DNA from: Trichoplax adhaerens
Taxonomy: Eukaryota; Placozoa; Uniplacotomia; Trichoplacea; Trichoplacidae
DNA length: 64,000 nt
Direction of reading: 5' to 3'
NCBI RefSeq assembly: GCF_000150275.1
Contig: NW_002060946.1
Location: forward strand, 6,801,855 to 6,865,854
Shown here: positions 27,801 through 41,669 of the stretch, piece after piece
Layout: every line of letters starts with the position of its first letter
Position numbering within the stretch: the first letter of the stretch is position 1
Program-made: the position numbers and the translations under genes
The notes under the pieces: model-generated
What the model was told of the DNA's origin: nothing
What the model saw: the letters and a program-made list of their open reading frames with translations, nothing else
Databases searched by the model: none

Positions 27801-30800
27801 GGCAAGAATCATTAATGACACTATTTGTGGTTATGTGTTGTGCAGGTTCGCATGCATACGACGTACTAGTACTAAAAACTGTCTTATGGAATAGTGAATA
27901 ATCTTTAACTGATTTCCAAGAGCAACTACATGAATGGCATGATGGTGAATTGCACCTTCTTTCTTTACAGCTACTAGCAGTAGTCATTTTTGTAAGAGAA
28001 CTGGTTTCACAAGGACCTTTTGTTCTTGTAATCAAATTAGCAATTTCTCTCGGATCTGTGTTGACAGATCGACACATTTTGATTCCGCAACCGGTAAACC
28101 AAGCACAATTATCACTGGATAAACATTCAATGCAATTACTATATCTTTGACAAAAATCAATCAGTCTTGGACTAGATTTAATGCAGTCGGGGCCATTATC
28201 TGACTCAGAAAAACAACCAGCTTTAGTAGGACACCAACTACATCGTACACTACACCAAGGACAAAGTTGTTGATTAATAGAAGTGTCACCGGTACATTCC
28301 TGGTAGTTATCAATCAGTTGGCATGTATCATTCGTTAAAGTTAAAGAATATGCTCTACTAAATGGTTGCCCATTGAATCCACCAAGTAATAAAACGCTCC
28401 CAGAACGAACTATTGCATGTACATTGATAAATGGAATAGGCCGCTCGCTAAATACGCAGTTTTCTATGCAAGTTATACAAAATCAAAAAAAGATTAATTA
28501 ATTAGTAATCGTTTATTTTATAGCGTAATCATTGATAGCTTTTACAAACATACTTTCGAGAAATTTATTGAAAAATAACAACTTTTTAGACTTACTTGAA
28601 GGATGAATGGCTCGCCAAATTCCGAATCTTAAATTAAAGGCTGCGACGTTATTCGAATAACTCGATGTCGCATATATAGAGGGATTTTGATCATTTGAAA
28701 AGCTTCCACCAAATACATACATGTTATGTTCGTAAAGAACTGCAGAATGAAATAATCGGCTAGCTCCATTAGCACCAAAAAGTACCGAAAATTTCAAGTT
28801 GTTAACATTCAGTTTCAAGATTCGGGAAGACATAGATTCATTTCCTATCCAGTATCCGAAACCTCCGTAGACGTAGATACTTTCACTTGTTGGATAATAT
28901 ATCGCGCTATGACCGTATATACCTATTTAACATTAGCATTATCTAATTACGACCTTATACTTAACAATGTCTATTTTACTATTACCTACTGTCTCTAACT
29001 AATCTGTAAGATGTTAGCATGACTACATATTGTTAGGGCTGGAAAAAAATTGAAGATAGGTTAATTTATTGTACCTGCTGGAGGTGTTCCAAAGGTTGAG
29101 GCAAGACTGGATTTTCTGGTGTCAATAGAGTAAATCTCTTCCTCAGTTACATAGCCCTGACTGTCCGAATATCCACCAATAATATAAACCTTGCCTTTTG
29201 CTATCGTAGCAGTATGTCCAGCACGCCGACGAAGCATGTTCTAATTATAATATGTGTAGTATAATGATGTTTAATGTTTATCCATTTTACCAGCTATCAC
29301 ATAAATACCTGTATTACTCACCGAGCTTTGCACCCAAACATGATTGACGATATCATAGTGCCAGATTTGATTACTAATTATTCCATCATCGGTTATACCG
29401 CCGAAAATTATCATTTCATCCTAGACGAAAATTAAAGCAATTTGCAGCTATCCGTTTTGATCACTATTTTTGTTATATTATTCTATTCTATTCAAGGATT
29501 GGATTATTTACCTTATAAACTACAGCGCTGTGGAAATATCTACCAACAGGGTAAGTACTTTTCAATGAAGCAACAATTTTCAGGGTTTTCATATCCGTAG
29601 ATAGTTGATAGTGTTGAACTATATTTGAAATTCCCTTTCCTACCTGGTAGCCACCAAATGTTATAATCGCAGAATTTTGATGATAAACTACCGAATGACC
29701 CAAAAGGCTTGAAAAGTCTGCATCATTCGACGGTGTTGATATTAAAGTATTCCAAAGTAACTGTTTCGATTTTAACCTTGACATACAATCAACTCCATAA
29801 AAGCCCCTGAGACAATCGCATTTACCTGTAATCTAAATTCCATTTATGTAAAAAATATTCAGCCTTTTATATGCCTATTTATCGAAGTCTTAATGGTTGA
29901 TAATTAAAATTTAGATTTACCTTATTGCATTTTCCTCCTTGACCTTGTTCATTACATTGATTTGGGCACCGTAACTGATCACATAGTAGTCCTAAATAAC
30001 CGTCCAAACACTTACAGATACCTCCTTCACAACGTCTATTGCCTAAACAGTCACTATTACGGCGACAATGATTGTGCTTAATAAATGCTTTAAACATTGC
30101 ATCCGAAGTTGATCGGAGATTTGTAACCACTACCGTCAAAACCCCAGTGGTAGATGTTATAGGTTTTGGAGTTTCTTGACCACAGAATGAAGCCAATAAG
30201 TTACCTAAAAATAACCAGAGAAAGGAATATAAATACAACACTCTCTGTATGAATAATAACGCAATTACATTGATTATTGTATGTGTATGTTGTATAACCT
30301 GATGCCTGATCGATTCTACTCGTATTTGCAAATGGATAGCCATCGTAAATATGAACAAACTGAATTGAACACAAGGTATTAAATGTATCCACAAATTCTA
30401 TATAGATATGTTCATTTGTACCACGTTGAGATTGACTAGTATAGAGGCTATTCTCCATAGACGTTGCAATTGTCCATATACAAGTATTATGTCGATTTCT
30501 TTTTTGTAAACTTGACGGCAATATACCAATAGCGGTAGTAGAATTGGATACAATTAAAGTTCGACCATCGCATTCGCGATAACATATACCACCATTTCTA
30601 TTAATAGTTAATAAGGATAAGCAATTACTAAAATTACAAACAGAATATAATTTTAAATGAAATTGACAATCTTTTTTCCACATACTTTGGGTCACCAAAA
30701 TATCCCAGGGCACATACTTCACAATGTTTTCCTGTAGTACTGTTATCACAATGGCAATGACCAGTAACTATATTACATGTCTGACTATGACCATGGCATT

Positions 30801-33800
30801 GGCAAGGAACGCAACTTCCACCATTTTCAGGGTTACCATAAAATCCAATGCGACAATGTTCGCACTTGGGCCCAGCTGTATTTGCTATAGATTGCATAGG
30901 AATTTGTATGTATAGTTTGTATCAGTAATAAATTGATAATAAATCAAGTAAAAGCAACACTCGTTGTAAGATACATTCTGATACCTTCACATTGATCACA
31001 GATTCCAACACCTTTATTACATGTACTGCGTTTATTACAACCACAATCGATATTGCAAGTAGGTCCTGTCCAACCTTTCTTACATTGACATTTGAATGGT
31101 GGCTTTTGGGGACATTCTCCGTTAATACATTCTTCATAGCAACTATAGAATTGAAAAACCCGTCATTCATGACAGACTAGTTCGCTACTCCAAATTTAAG
31201 TTACTACTTGCGAATAGAGTACTAACGTTTCGTGACATTGGAAACCATCGCCAATGAAACCTCGATTACATTTGCATTCATAACCGTTTGAGGTATCGGA
31301 GCAGGTAGCATTTTGATGGCATTTATGTAGGTTTAGTTGACATTCATTAATAATTGGACAAGATTGGTAGTGCCACGTAATATTTGTTCCTGTGGGCATA
31401 ATAGCATTACAGGACTGTTGGAAAGATGAGTTTGCATCACCTTTTAAGCATCTAGAAGTAAATTGATCCAATATACAAACACGTACCGTTATTGTAACAT
31501 TTACAAATAAGAAAAAAGGAATTATCAACAAGATCCTACATATTATTTCAACACTGATTCATATTTAAACGGAGAGCATAATTAAAGCCTTACTTTCCAT
31601 TATAGGGGTTAGCACTAGTTGCACACCAACCACATGTACGGTCTGTGATGCAATTACGACATAGAGTATGTTGAGAGCAATTTCTGCAGGTACTGTAAAA
31701 ATATTAGTTAAAATTAGCGTCGATGTAATAATAAATCATAAAGTAGCATAAGTTTTTTATTAACTCACGATGCAGCTCCAATTTGCCAGTCTGAACATTC
31801 GCCAAATCGAAAGGTACTCGCACGGGTATGTCGATCATAGCATCGATTTAAGTTATAGCACCAACCACAACTTTGATCAGACAGACATGAGCTACAACTT
31901 TTTCTTTTCGCACATGATGGCTTACATAACTCATTAGAATCAACATACTTGACCCCTGTGTGAATTTTCACACCAACACATTTTGAAGTTGTCGGTAACC
32001 ATACACAATTAGCCTGCAACAATGATATAGATATTTTTTAATGTCAATTCTGAATAACCCTTTACGTTTAATAATAAATAGCATCATTTAAGTTGTTGGT
32101 TCATGGTAAATGTAGCTGTATCATAATTGTGTTATTATTTATATATTCGTAAATACAAGATCTGAGTTAAAATCCTATTTATCCACTTACCGAGGTGCAA
32201 CTACCACATGTAAAGTGATCCTGACATGTCATACATAGATTTTTACTGTAGATCAAATAAGCACTATCACTATGATGTGGTCGACAAGAAGTATTTCCTT
32301 CTCGAAGTAAGCATGAGGATTTAATTGGACACCATGCACAACTACTATCGGAAATACAAGTCATACAGTCTGAGTAAATTAAACAATTGCCGAATCGATA
32401 TGGTTCTAGAACTCTTTGCGTTATAACCTAGAAAAAAATGATCGATAACATGTATATATGTTTATTAGTATTTCATGTACATCTTTGATCATTGTTCATT
32501 GTATAGACTATTAGCAATGCAAAATATGTCTGTGATAACCTTCGCTTTCTGGGATTTAATTCCTGCATTCCATTCTAATCGCAATCGAGCCTCACTCACT
32601 TCAGGATCTTCGTTCCAAGGGGTACATTTAATTTGTAAAGCATACTTTTGATTGGGTTCCCCATTAGTAGACAAAACGTTTGGTTCTGAGCCATGAGGGA
32701 TAGTAACAGATTCATAATATTGATCTTTGTAACCTACTCGACCTACAGTTTTCTAGAGTTTTAATAAATAAAGTTTCAATTAGTCTAGATTTACTCTCAC
32801 ACGTTATTAACGGTTTTGTTCATCGATTATCGAAAATTTAAAATATATGTGGCATTATTTATTGACAGCAGCTTTGAAATTATGACGATTATCAATAATT
32901 ACCAAATTTGTTGGATCAGAAGTAGTTCCAAATTTTAAATCACAAGATTGGTAAGAGCTTCCAAGACGAAACTGAAATTGGCTATCTTGTGAAGGAATTT
33001 GATACGGATAGAACTGTCCACGAAGTTGGATGGCTGGATTATTCTTTATATTCGAATTAATCGCCCATGTTGTAAGAGCTGTTGGTGTAAAGAATAAATC
33101 ATCTACGATTGTAAAATTGTAATAGGGTAGCAAATTGCTTGTATAACGTCGGTAATGTCGAGTTATTGTTAATCCAACTTCTATGTCTTGGGTGATGCAC
33201 TGATCAGCATCTTTTACGTAAGATGATATATTACTGGCTAACCCAGCAAATTTTGGACATGAAATACTATTTTCATTGCAAGTTTTACTAGAACTACACC
33301 AATAGCATAAATTGCCACTAAAAGTATTACAAGTTTGGCAAGATTGAAAAAGTTTGCAAGGATTGGAACAAGTTGGAAGGCGCCAAGTAGATTTGCAGAT
33401 TTTAAGCCTTTTATAACGACTAATTTCGCTTCTGCTAAGGCAAAGTGACGACAATGAACTACTGGCTAAACTTGTTGAATTAAGCTCGTTACATTGTACA
33501 CAGTTGAGATCGTCTAAACATGAATAATCTTCATGCGATAGGCAATGTGAATAGATATGCGAACCATCGTTTAAGGTAATGGAGTATTTATCTGATTTTT
33601 TATTGATTCTTGTAGATATCGTCGGTGGTATTTTGTAAGCTACAACTTGATTAGTGATAGTACCAGAGAAGCCACCAATAATTAGCATCAATTTATCATC
33701 TATACCCAGTGCTACATGAGATGATCGACCACTTAAAGTGATTGACTTGGTAAATAGTGAAGTTTTTACCCATTGATGGCAATCAAGATGGAAGATGTAC

Positions 33801-36800
33801 AATTTGTCATTAATACATTTTTGATCAGTATTGGAAAATTTGGGGCTACCACCTGATGGAGAGAAATACGAAAATTTATTTTTAAGACTTTCGAAATTTA
33901 TTAATAGCGTACATACTTGGATTTAAAACTAACCATAAATAAGTAAATAGTTATGCACTAGCGTTGTCGTATGATAAGCCATTGGAGGGGACGCAGTCAA
34001 TGGAGCTACATCTTTATCTTCGATCTTGGTCCACAGTCCGGATTGAAAGTGTAAAGCATAAATAGTATTTTGCATAGATCCAACACTAAAGTTGTAATAA
34101 ATTAACGGGTAGAATTATTAAACAACAAGTATGTTAATTAAAACATTGATTTTAATCCGATAAGTTGCTCAAAAATTTTACCTTTTATAGTTTAATTTCC
34201 ATCCGCCAAAGATAATTAAAGATTTCATAGGTTTGTAATAAACTGTGGTGTGACCAATAAGACGTTTTGCACCATATGGATCTCCCAGTGTGTAAAACAA
34301 AAACCATTTGGCTTTGTCTAAACCATGAGATAAATCTAGCATGTAAGCATTGGGATTTGCGATATTACCATCTACTCGCCGTCCTGTAAAACATTGATGC
34401 CGATGCTTAGCGAAATGGAAACATTGCACAATATCCTCGGTATAAATACTATTATGTAGATTATGTGCTGGAATTAAAATTTGCTTATAGCAACACCACG
34501 GCAATAATATTGTAAATCATACCTCCAATAATAACCAATTTATTTTCTACTAAAGTAGCAGTATGAGAGGCCATAGGTTCTGGTGCTTCTGAATTTTTGA
34601 TTGTCAATAAACTCCAGTGCTCAGAAGTGGTATTAAATAGCCACAACTCATTCGTTAATTCGCCATTCGATAGTTCACCGCCAAACATCAGTAGGTGATC
34701 ATTAAAGTTAGCAATGGTATGAAACCTTCGCCCGGCCTAATAGAATAAAAGTCAAAGATAAAGGCAGCTGTAGTGATAATAATTTATGGTAGAGATTTTA
34801 AAAAGAAATTATTACTTACAGGTCGAGGACTTTCAAGTGTTACAGTTGTCCATGCATTAGTTAAGAGAGAGTATTTACATAAACTATCAATAGTTCCATT
34901 GGCAAGAGAAAAACCTAACAGTTACAGTTATGATTTAGATGAGTAGGAAACTTGATGACATACAACTAGTAAATAATCAACAACACTGATATATAATAAA
35001 ATTTTATATTAAAGATCAATATAAATGCGCATAAAAGGGAGTTCATAAATGATAAGCATCGCAGTTGATAACTATTCTGATTTTTTAATTCTAATCAGTA
35101 ATTCTGTTTATACCTCCAAAAACCCAAACCGTTTGGCTTTTTCGGACGTAAATTCCCGCATGACCAGCTCTAGGGTTTTCTAAATCCAACGTAGCACCAA
35201 TCCAGCTATCTTCAGAGTTATCTGCTGTGTCAAGTCTTAAGCTACAATTTCTTCCAATAACTCCAGCATCACAAATACACCGCTGTTCCTTCTATAATAT
35301 ACCGCAAGGTCAAGTTGACAGAAATATTAGAAATAACTATTTTTTAACATTCATATTTCAAATCTTTCAAAGCAATCTTCTAAATTTCTACTAATATTGT
35401 TGTACTGGTATAAATGATTTATAATTTAAGGAAAGAGTATGAATAATAAAGATAACTAATGGTTAATTACCGCATCACAGTATCCGTAATTTTGATTTTT
35501 TAGACAATCATTAGGGCACGATCTGATATCGCATGCACGACCAAGCCAGCCATTTTGGCATTGACATATACCACTAATGCAGTTGCCTCTGTTGGAGCAG
35601 TTGTTTGGACAAGGCGTAATCGTGTACTTTGATGAAAATCCTAAACCTTGCATTGAACTTTGGCTAACTAGAACGATTAACATCTGCGAAATATAGCAAA
35701 ATATACGTAGTGTTCATTAAGATACATTTCAATTTATCCTACTTTCGCTTCAATAATTAAAATGTTCTTTCTAAACTGTATTGCAATTAGTAAATAGGCG
35801 TTTATTTGATCGATTATATTAATTGCTTGTACGATAGAAGCGTTATAACGGATTGGATATTGCATATGACGTAAATTTTCTATGGTATGAATGTCTACCT
35901 GTTATACTGTATAATACATACCTGACCAGAATAAGCATAATAGTCGGTAACTATCGAATAATCATGGCCACTCAATGATGCAATCATAGGAGACTCAAGG
36001 CTGCTACTGCCATCGTAAATATAGACAAATTGGTCTAAACATTTCGTCTCGAAATAAGTAATGGATAATTTGATGCTACTAGTAATCTCGTTGGCTAAGA
36101 TACGTAGCGAATTTTCAATGATAAGGATAATTCCACATATTTGCCAATGGGAAATGATGCAGATGAAATATAAATATAAAATAGATCATGAGGATAGAAT
36201 TAATGAGAAGGAGTTTACTTAGCAAGACTCAATAGTAGTACCTTTAAGAATATTATTATAAATGGTATGAAATAAGATCAACATCATATTAGTCCTTACA
36301 GTCTAGTTCTATTTTTACATCATTGATTATATACTAATATGTAATTGGTTCCGATCAAGAATTACTCGATAAATAAATTAGTATTTGCCTGTTTTACGAA
36401 AGTTATATCATATACTTATACATAATATAGATGATAAGTGTTTTAAATCTTCCTACATTGAGAAGAATATAAGTATCGAACCTGTTTTATAGAAGTTATA
36501 CGGTATAGTTATACATAATATAGCTGAAATTAAAAGTGTTTTAAATCTTCGTTCATGTCAAGGATACTCGTGTAGAACCTGTTTTATAGCATTATACTGT
36601 ATAGCTATTTACACCTAAAAATGTTTTAAATTTTCCTACGTGCAACTAATAGAGTGGATGCTCAGCGAGAACCTACTTTTAGACAGTTATATCGTATAAT
36701 TTATACACGAAATAGTTGAAATGTAGTTTTAAATCTTCCTACATAAGAATGATGGAATAAAATATTGGTATAGAACCTATTTTATACAAGTTATTCGGTA

Positions 36801-37837
36801 TAATTAGCCTTAATATAGCTGAAAGCTGTTTTAAGTCTTCCTTCATGAGAATGAAAGTTATACCGTACAGTTATACATCATATAACTGAAGTTAACAGTG
36901 TTTTAAAATATTCCTACGAGAGCAGGATTTTCGTATAGAACCTATTATATTGTATAGTTATACATATACATAATACAGCTAAAAAATGTTTTAAATCTTC
37001 TTACGTGTAAATAATAGAGTAGAAGCTCGTAGAGAACCTATTTTATGACAATTATCTCGTATAATTATATAAGATATAGTTGAAATGTAGTTTTAATCTT
37101 TCTATATAAGAATGATGGAATAAAATTATTGGTATAGAAACTGTCTTATACAAGTCATATTCTATAGTTCGACATAATATAGCTAAAAAATGTTTTAAAT
37201 ATTCCTACATGGGAATGATAGAGTAGAAGATCGTAAGGAACCTATTTTATGACAGTTATATCGTATAACTCTATATATGATGTAGTTGAAATGTAGTTTA
37301 AATCTTCCTACATAAGTATGATGGGATAGAATACTGGTAAAGAGTCCATTTTACGGAATTCATATCGTATAGCGATACATAGTATAACTTAAAAGTATTT
37401 TAAATTTTCCTATACAAGGGAAATGGAATATAAAATACCCATATCAGAGACTACTACATAAATGGAAAAAGAACTCCCTTTGTTCCAGTAGCTCCTTTTA
37501 CTAGAAGAGGATTAAAGTTTTGCTATCTTCTTATTCATATCGTTCTTAATCTGTACGAGTAGGATAAAAGTTGAAGGAGATTATAACACTATTTTTTACC
37601 TTTTATGAGCCATTCGCACGTAATACCGTTGGGATTATCATTAAATCCTTCAGCCTGGATAGCGCCAGTCGTGGTATTAGTGATTAAAGTTCTTTTAGAA
37701 CAATTTCCAACAACAACCGGAAGATCTAGACTGAGTAATATCGTCAAAATAAAGTAGAATAATCTTTTACAGTAGGGCACACGCTGATAGATAGATCGCC
37801 AAGGATAGCAAGCCATGATTAATAACGACTTGAACAA
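24850..37837 (-). CDS. MEGF8: MEGF8 orthologue, giant EGF/Kelch/CUB membrane protein (29 exons)
   Basis: Phase-consistent exons: 37837-37600, 36094-35922, 35683-35471, 35291-35114, 34914-34820, 34736-34523, 34467-34182, 34085-33934, 33852-32867, 32752-32540, 32427-32191, 32013-31769, 31692-31594, 31451-31227, 31142-30985, 30884-30686, 30597-30299, 30204-29921, 29832-29512, 29420-29322, 29240-29075, 28922-28596, 28463-27525, 27394-27181, 27068-26879, 26768-26601, 26489-26353, 26169-26052, 25881-24850. This gives about 2,734 aa (human about 2,845). Order: signal peptide (about 25-44), CUB, EGFs, Kelch propeller, PSI repeats, calcium-binding EGF, laminin EGFs, second CUB (from about 1304), EGFs, second Kelch propeller, PSI repeats, EGFs, one TM helix (about 2563-2585), and a 149-aa tail with the conserved KxKQ and QLPAG patches. 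The double CUB-Kelch layout separates MEGF8 from attractins. Vertebrate MEGF8 acts with an E3 ligase to tune Hedgehog signalling and left-right patterning; its role here is unknown. Donors after exons 9 (GTCAAT) and 10 (GTTATC) are weak. M8 is an alternative start. Confidence 0.95.
36380..37440. repeat. Degenerate tandem array inside MEGF8 intron 1
   Basis: About eleven diverged units of roughly 70-106 bp fill most of the 1.5-kb first intron. The marker GTTTTAAATCTTCCTAC (with variants) recurs near 36433, 36537, 36622, 36728, 36829, 36900, 36988, 37089, 37193, 37298 and 37398. A second marker, GAACCTATTTTATGACAGTTAT, alternates between them. Units come in subtypes that repeat about every 350 bp, suggesting higher-order structure. 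Confidence 0.88.
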
Positions 37838-38889
37838 TCGATGACGATGCCGTCCGTAAAAAAAGAGAGGAATTAAAATTAGCTTGAACGATTTTTAGAG
37901 TAAACGTTAACAGGACCACAGGACTTTTACGACATAGGCAATAGAAATAGATTACGGATGGTTAATAGTTGTAAAAGTAATCAAAGTGGATCGCTTCTTT
38001 ATCGCGTTAACCAACCTTGCCTGTAAGTAGACAAAAAATTAGAGTCAAAAATAATGCCAATAAGTAGGAGAAGGATATTGAGACTTTAGTTATCAATGAT
38101 GTAAACCATGGATTCCTATCATGATCAGTAATTTTAGGAATTCATACTGTAACTACGACCCATCATTGAAATTAAATCCATTGCCATGTTGTAGTTGTTG
38201 ACTATTGACTTTATAAGACATTGCAAATAGCAATCTTCAATCACTCTTCTTTGCGTAATTGGATAGAAATGGCATTGGCTATCTCTGATAGGAGATGGTT
38301 GCCGACCGATCAAGATTGAATAACATGCATGCATGCTCAAATAGAATAGCATCACGAATCCATAACTACTCGTATATTATAATCCGCTGTAAATCAAATA
38401 ACCGACATGGATCAATCGATTGATTATTATAATCGGATCGTCATGATCAAAAAAAATTGGGGAATTTATTGACAATTGGCGGCATCATCTAAAGGATCAA
38501 CAAGAAGACGGATATTATGCTATACGTATATTCTACTGTATATCCCACTCGTCTCATAATTTAATTTAAATTACGAATAGTATAAAATTCGCTTGATTGA
38601 TAGATACAGAGTTTAACGGGGAAATGAACTGTCTTGTGTGAATGAAAGGCGATAGAAAAGGAGTCTATTAGTATGGAGACGATGATGAGAAAATTAAATT
38701 TTTTTTCCTGATAAATGAGTTAGTAAAGTCCAAGCATCTTTTCTACTGTACGCGTATGTTGGCGAACCATATCAGTTTAGGGACTACTAAAAGAGAAAAA
38801 ATGTTTTCTCCTCATTTTAGTCGTTCCTGGCCATATTGATCAAAGGAACATCGCCCATCTACTTTATTTATACTGTAAATATACAGCCT

Positions 38890-39480
38890 TAAAAATTAGT
38901 CTAGTGACTGAAAGTAGGGGAGAAGGCTATCGAAAAGAAGAGGTCTTTTTGCGGGTCAAAGTGAGTAACAAATTTCCTCCAATGCATTAGGCAAGGATTC
39001 AAGGACTACTAAATCTTAAGCAAGATTGAATAGTCCATGAATCGATAGGCCTTCTCGACGCATGATGGCTAATAATATCGCAATGCAATTTCATCATGTC
39101 TACGTATAACATTCAAAGTTAGTCTAGTGACTGAAAGTAGGGAAAAGGCTATCGAAAAGAACAGGTCTCTTAGTGGATCAAAGTAGATGAAAAAATTCAC
39201 TCTACAGTAAATGAATCCATCAATCCATAGACATGACTGCTAAATCTTAGTAGACCATGCCATAGGTCTTCTCGACGCTCGATGGCTAATAATATCACAG
39301 TTCAATTTTATTGTAAGGACTCCTTTCTTAGCTTACATAAGGGCTTGCTATGAAGGATCTATTTCATTTCTAAGCATAGCGTTCAAAATTCGTCTATTGA
39401 CTAAATGTAGGGAAATTAATATCGAAGTAACATACTTCTTCGTAGGTAAAGTGAGGGAAAATTTACGCTAATGAATCTTG
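38890..39480. repeat. Three degenerate copies of a 224-273 bp unit
   Basis: The leader AGTCTAGTGACTGAAAGTAGG occurs at about 38897, 39120 and, more diverged, 39393. Each is followed by GGCTATCGAAAAGAA and, in the first two, by CTTCTCGACGC and GATGGCTAATAATATC. This is an old tandem duplication. Confidence 0.78.
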
Positions 39481-39869
39481 ATCATGGTGCGAATCAATAA
39501 TCAATATTATGATCATAGCATGGCGATTGGCATTGAACGATTATTCTATCCTGCATGGCTTGAAAAATCAATCAAATGCCAGACGCCTGTCTGATGATGG
39601 GCATTAAGTGAAGCTAATTCAATTAAATTAACAAATTGGGTTGTCCCATATGGGTCGAAATAAATGACGTTGATTGCCAGTTAGCCATTAGGAAAATGGA
39701 TTAATCCGAAGTGTTAATCAAAATAAAAACAACAACAAACGATGGATTACTGTCGAATCAAGCCATCAATGCATCCTATAATGCTAGATTGGCTTGAATG
39801 ATAATCGTCATTCCTTAGCCATGATTAGAAAATAATAACCGCTAGACAATTTATACATCAACGGAATGG

Positions 39870-40530
39870 AGTTGTGAACATTCGATGACTATCAGACGAT
39901 AGCCATCGATAGGTTGATTACCACTCGATCATGCCTGTCATAGTTGTCTATTCAATGCAATCATAAACTGTATCGGAATACTGTAGAAATTTTAAAGGTT
40001 GCTTCTGTAAAGATGGAATAGATGACAAGGAAAATGTCAACTCGCTACTGCCAAAATAGGTTGGAGCGTCTTGATCATTCTGGATATTCGATGACTACTA
40101 TAGCATATTGACATGGCTCCTCGATCATGTAATCCAAAGCGCTCGTAAAGTAGAATCAATGGAATATTCCATGATTAGCGGGATAAAACGTTTCTCGATG
40201 CGGATATTTCATTAGGATGAAAACGAGCTAGCTATTAGCAAAAGAGGTTGGAGCGCCGTTGCAATTCTGGGCATTCGATGATGACTACACGATATCGAGA
40301 ACAACCGACTTTAGATTTCGAATATTCAATTCATATCGGGATCGTTCTTCTACGGTTATGTTTCGTCATAATGAAAATGAGCTAGCAATTAGGGAAAAAA
40401 GGCTAGAGCACTCTTCGAATTCTGAATATTCGATGACTCTTGTACGTCTCTATTTCGTCATGATGAAAAGGAGTTAAAGCATTCTTCGAATGCTGGGTAT
40501 TCGATGACATGATATAGCAATGTCAAGAAC
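39870..40530. repeat. Degenerate repeats sharing ATTCGATGACT
   Basis: The word ATTCGATGACT or a close variant recurs at about 39880, 40085, 40275, 40428 and 40498. It is usually preceded by GGTTGGAGCG or a variant and often followed by GATATCGAGAACGAC. Spacing is irregular (about 70-200 bp), so this is an eroded array. Confidence 0.65.
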
Positions 40531-40631
40531 GACTGCTCTTGCTGGGCCATGCAATCCACATTCCTCGTCTATATGGATTTGGAAGGCTCAATTTATGTCG
40601 GGATAAAGTGAATGTTCTTCTACGCGTGTAG

Positions 40632-40700
40632 ATGGGATAAGGGTGAATTTGAGAGAATCGAGAACCTATTGTAGGTTCTCCTCCATTCGGCTTATCCCAT
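40632..40700. repeat. Nested 69-bp inverted repeat (hairpin)
   Basis: Outer arms ATGGGATAAG (40632-40641) and CTTATCCCAT (40691-40700) are perfect complements. Inner arms GAGAACCTA (40660-40668) and TAGGTTCTC (40672-40680) pair around a 3-base loop. The segments between pair partly, so the whole can fold as one imperfect stem-loop of pre-miRNA-like size. Confidence 0.75.
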
Positions 40701-41669
40701 AGCATCGATTTCATCATGATGAAAAAGGAGGTTAAAGTGCCATTATATGGTATCAACAACGAAGGACCGATGCTTAATTATGTCATCGAAAGTATTTTCA
40801 TATATAGTAGAAATGATTCCTTGAATCATTGAATGAGCATGCAAAGTAGTTGTCTGCGAAGGAATTCATTAAAAGATTCCATGAGAGAGAGTGATAGGAT
40901 AAATTGAACGTTTTTTCTACCTAGGTAGTTGATTAAAGCTGATAATGATGATGAAAAATCAGCAAGAATAACTGAAATAACGAAAAATAGGTTTGATTGT
41001 TGGAGGAGAGCATTTTTACAATTCTCGAAAGTGAATGGCTGCTATAGCTAGCGTATACGATAGGGATAACGTTGGATGATTCAAAATTGCTTTTCAATCA
41101 TATGCAATCTAAAGCAACACAATATAGTATAAAATTGAATCATTACTTTTGCTGATTGAATGTTCAATCAATGAAATGTTCTTACAAGTAGAAAACGATT
41201 CTAAATTTTACAAAGGAAAAAAAAATTGTTACCAAAACATGTTTGTTTGGATACTTATAAGAGTGTCTTTATAATAACAAATTGTGTCTATCGCGATGCG
41301 TCAAAATAGTGAGAAAGTTGGATTAGTCATTTTTATATCATGACTACAGGATATCAATGACGCTCGACTACCCTGGTCGATCATGTTGTCCAAAAGAGCA
41401 CTCATTCCATTCTTTAAATTAATAGGGATAGTGTTGGGATAGGGTTAAAATGAGATTGTCTTCTAAGATGGAATTAAATAATGACGATAATGGCAATCAA
41501 TTAGCTGTTGTCAAGAAGTTATTGGATGCTGTTGGTCTATCCTATCACCAGCGATAGCATCACATTCAATTTGATCACGATAGATACTATGGCAATACAT
41601 TGAAATTGGATTTTCTTACAGGATCGAATTGAATCATGTTAATCACCCTCTATCTCAAGTCCTAGACCC

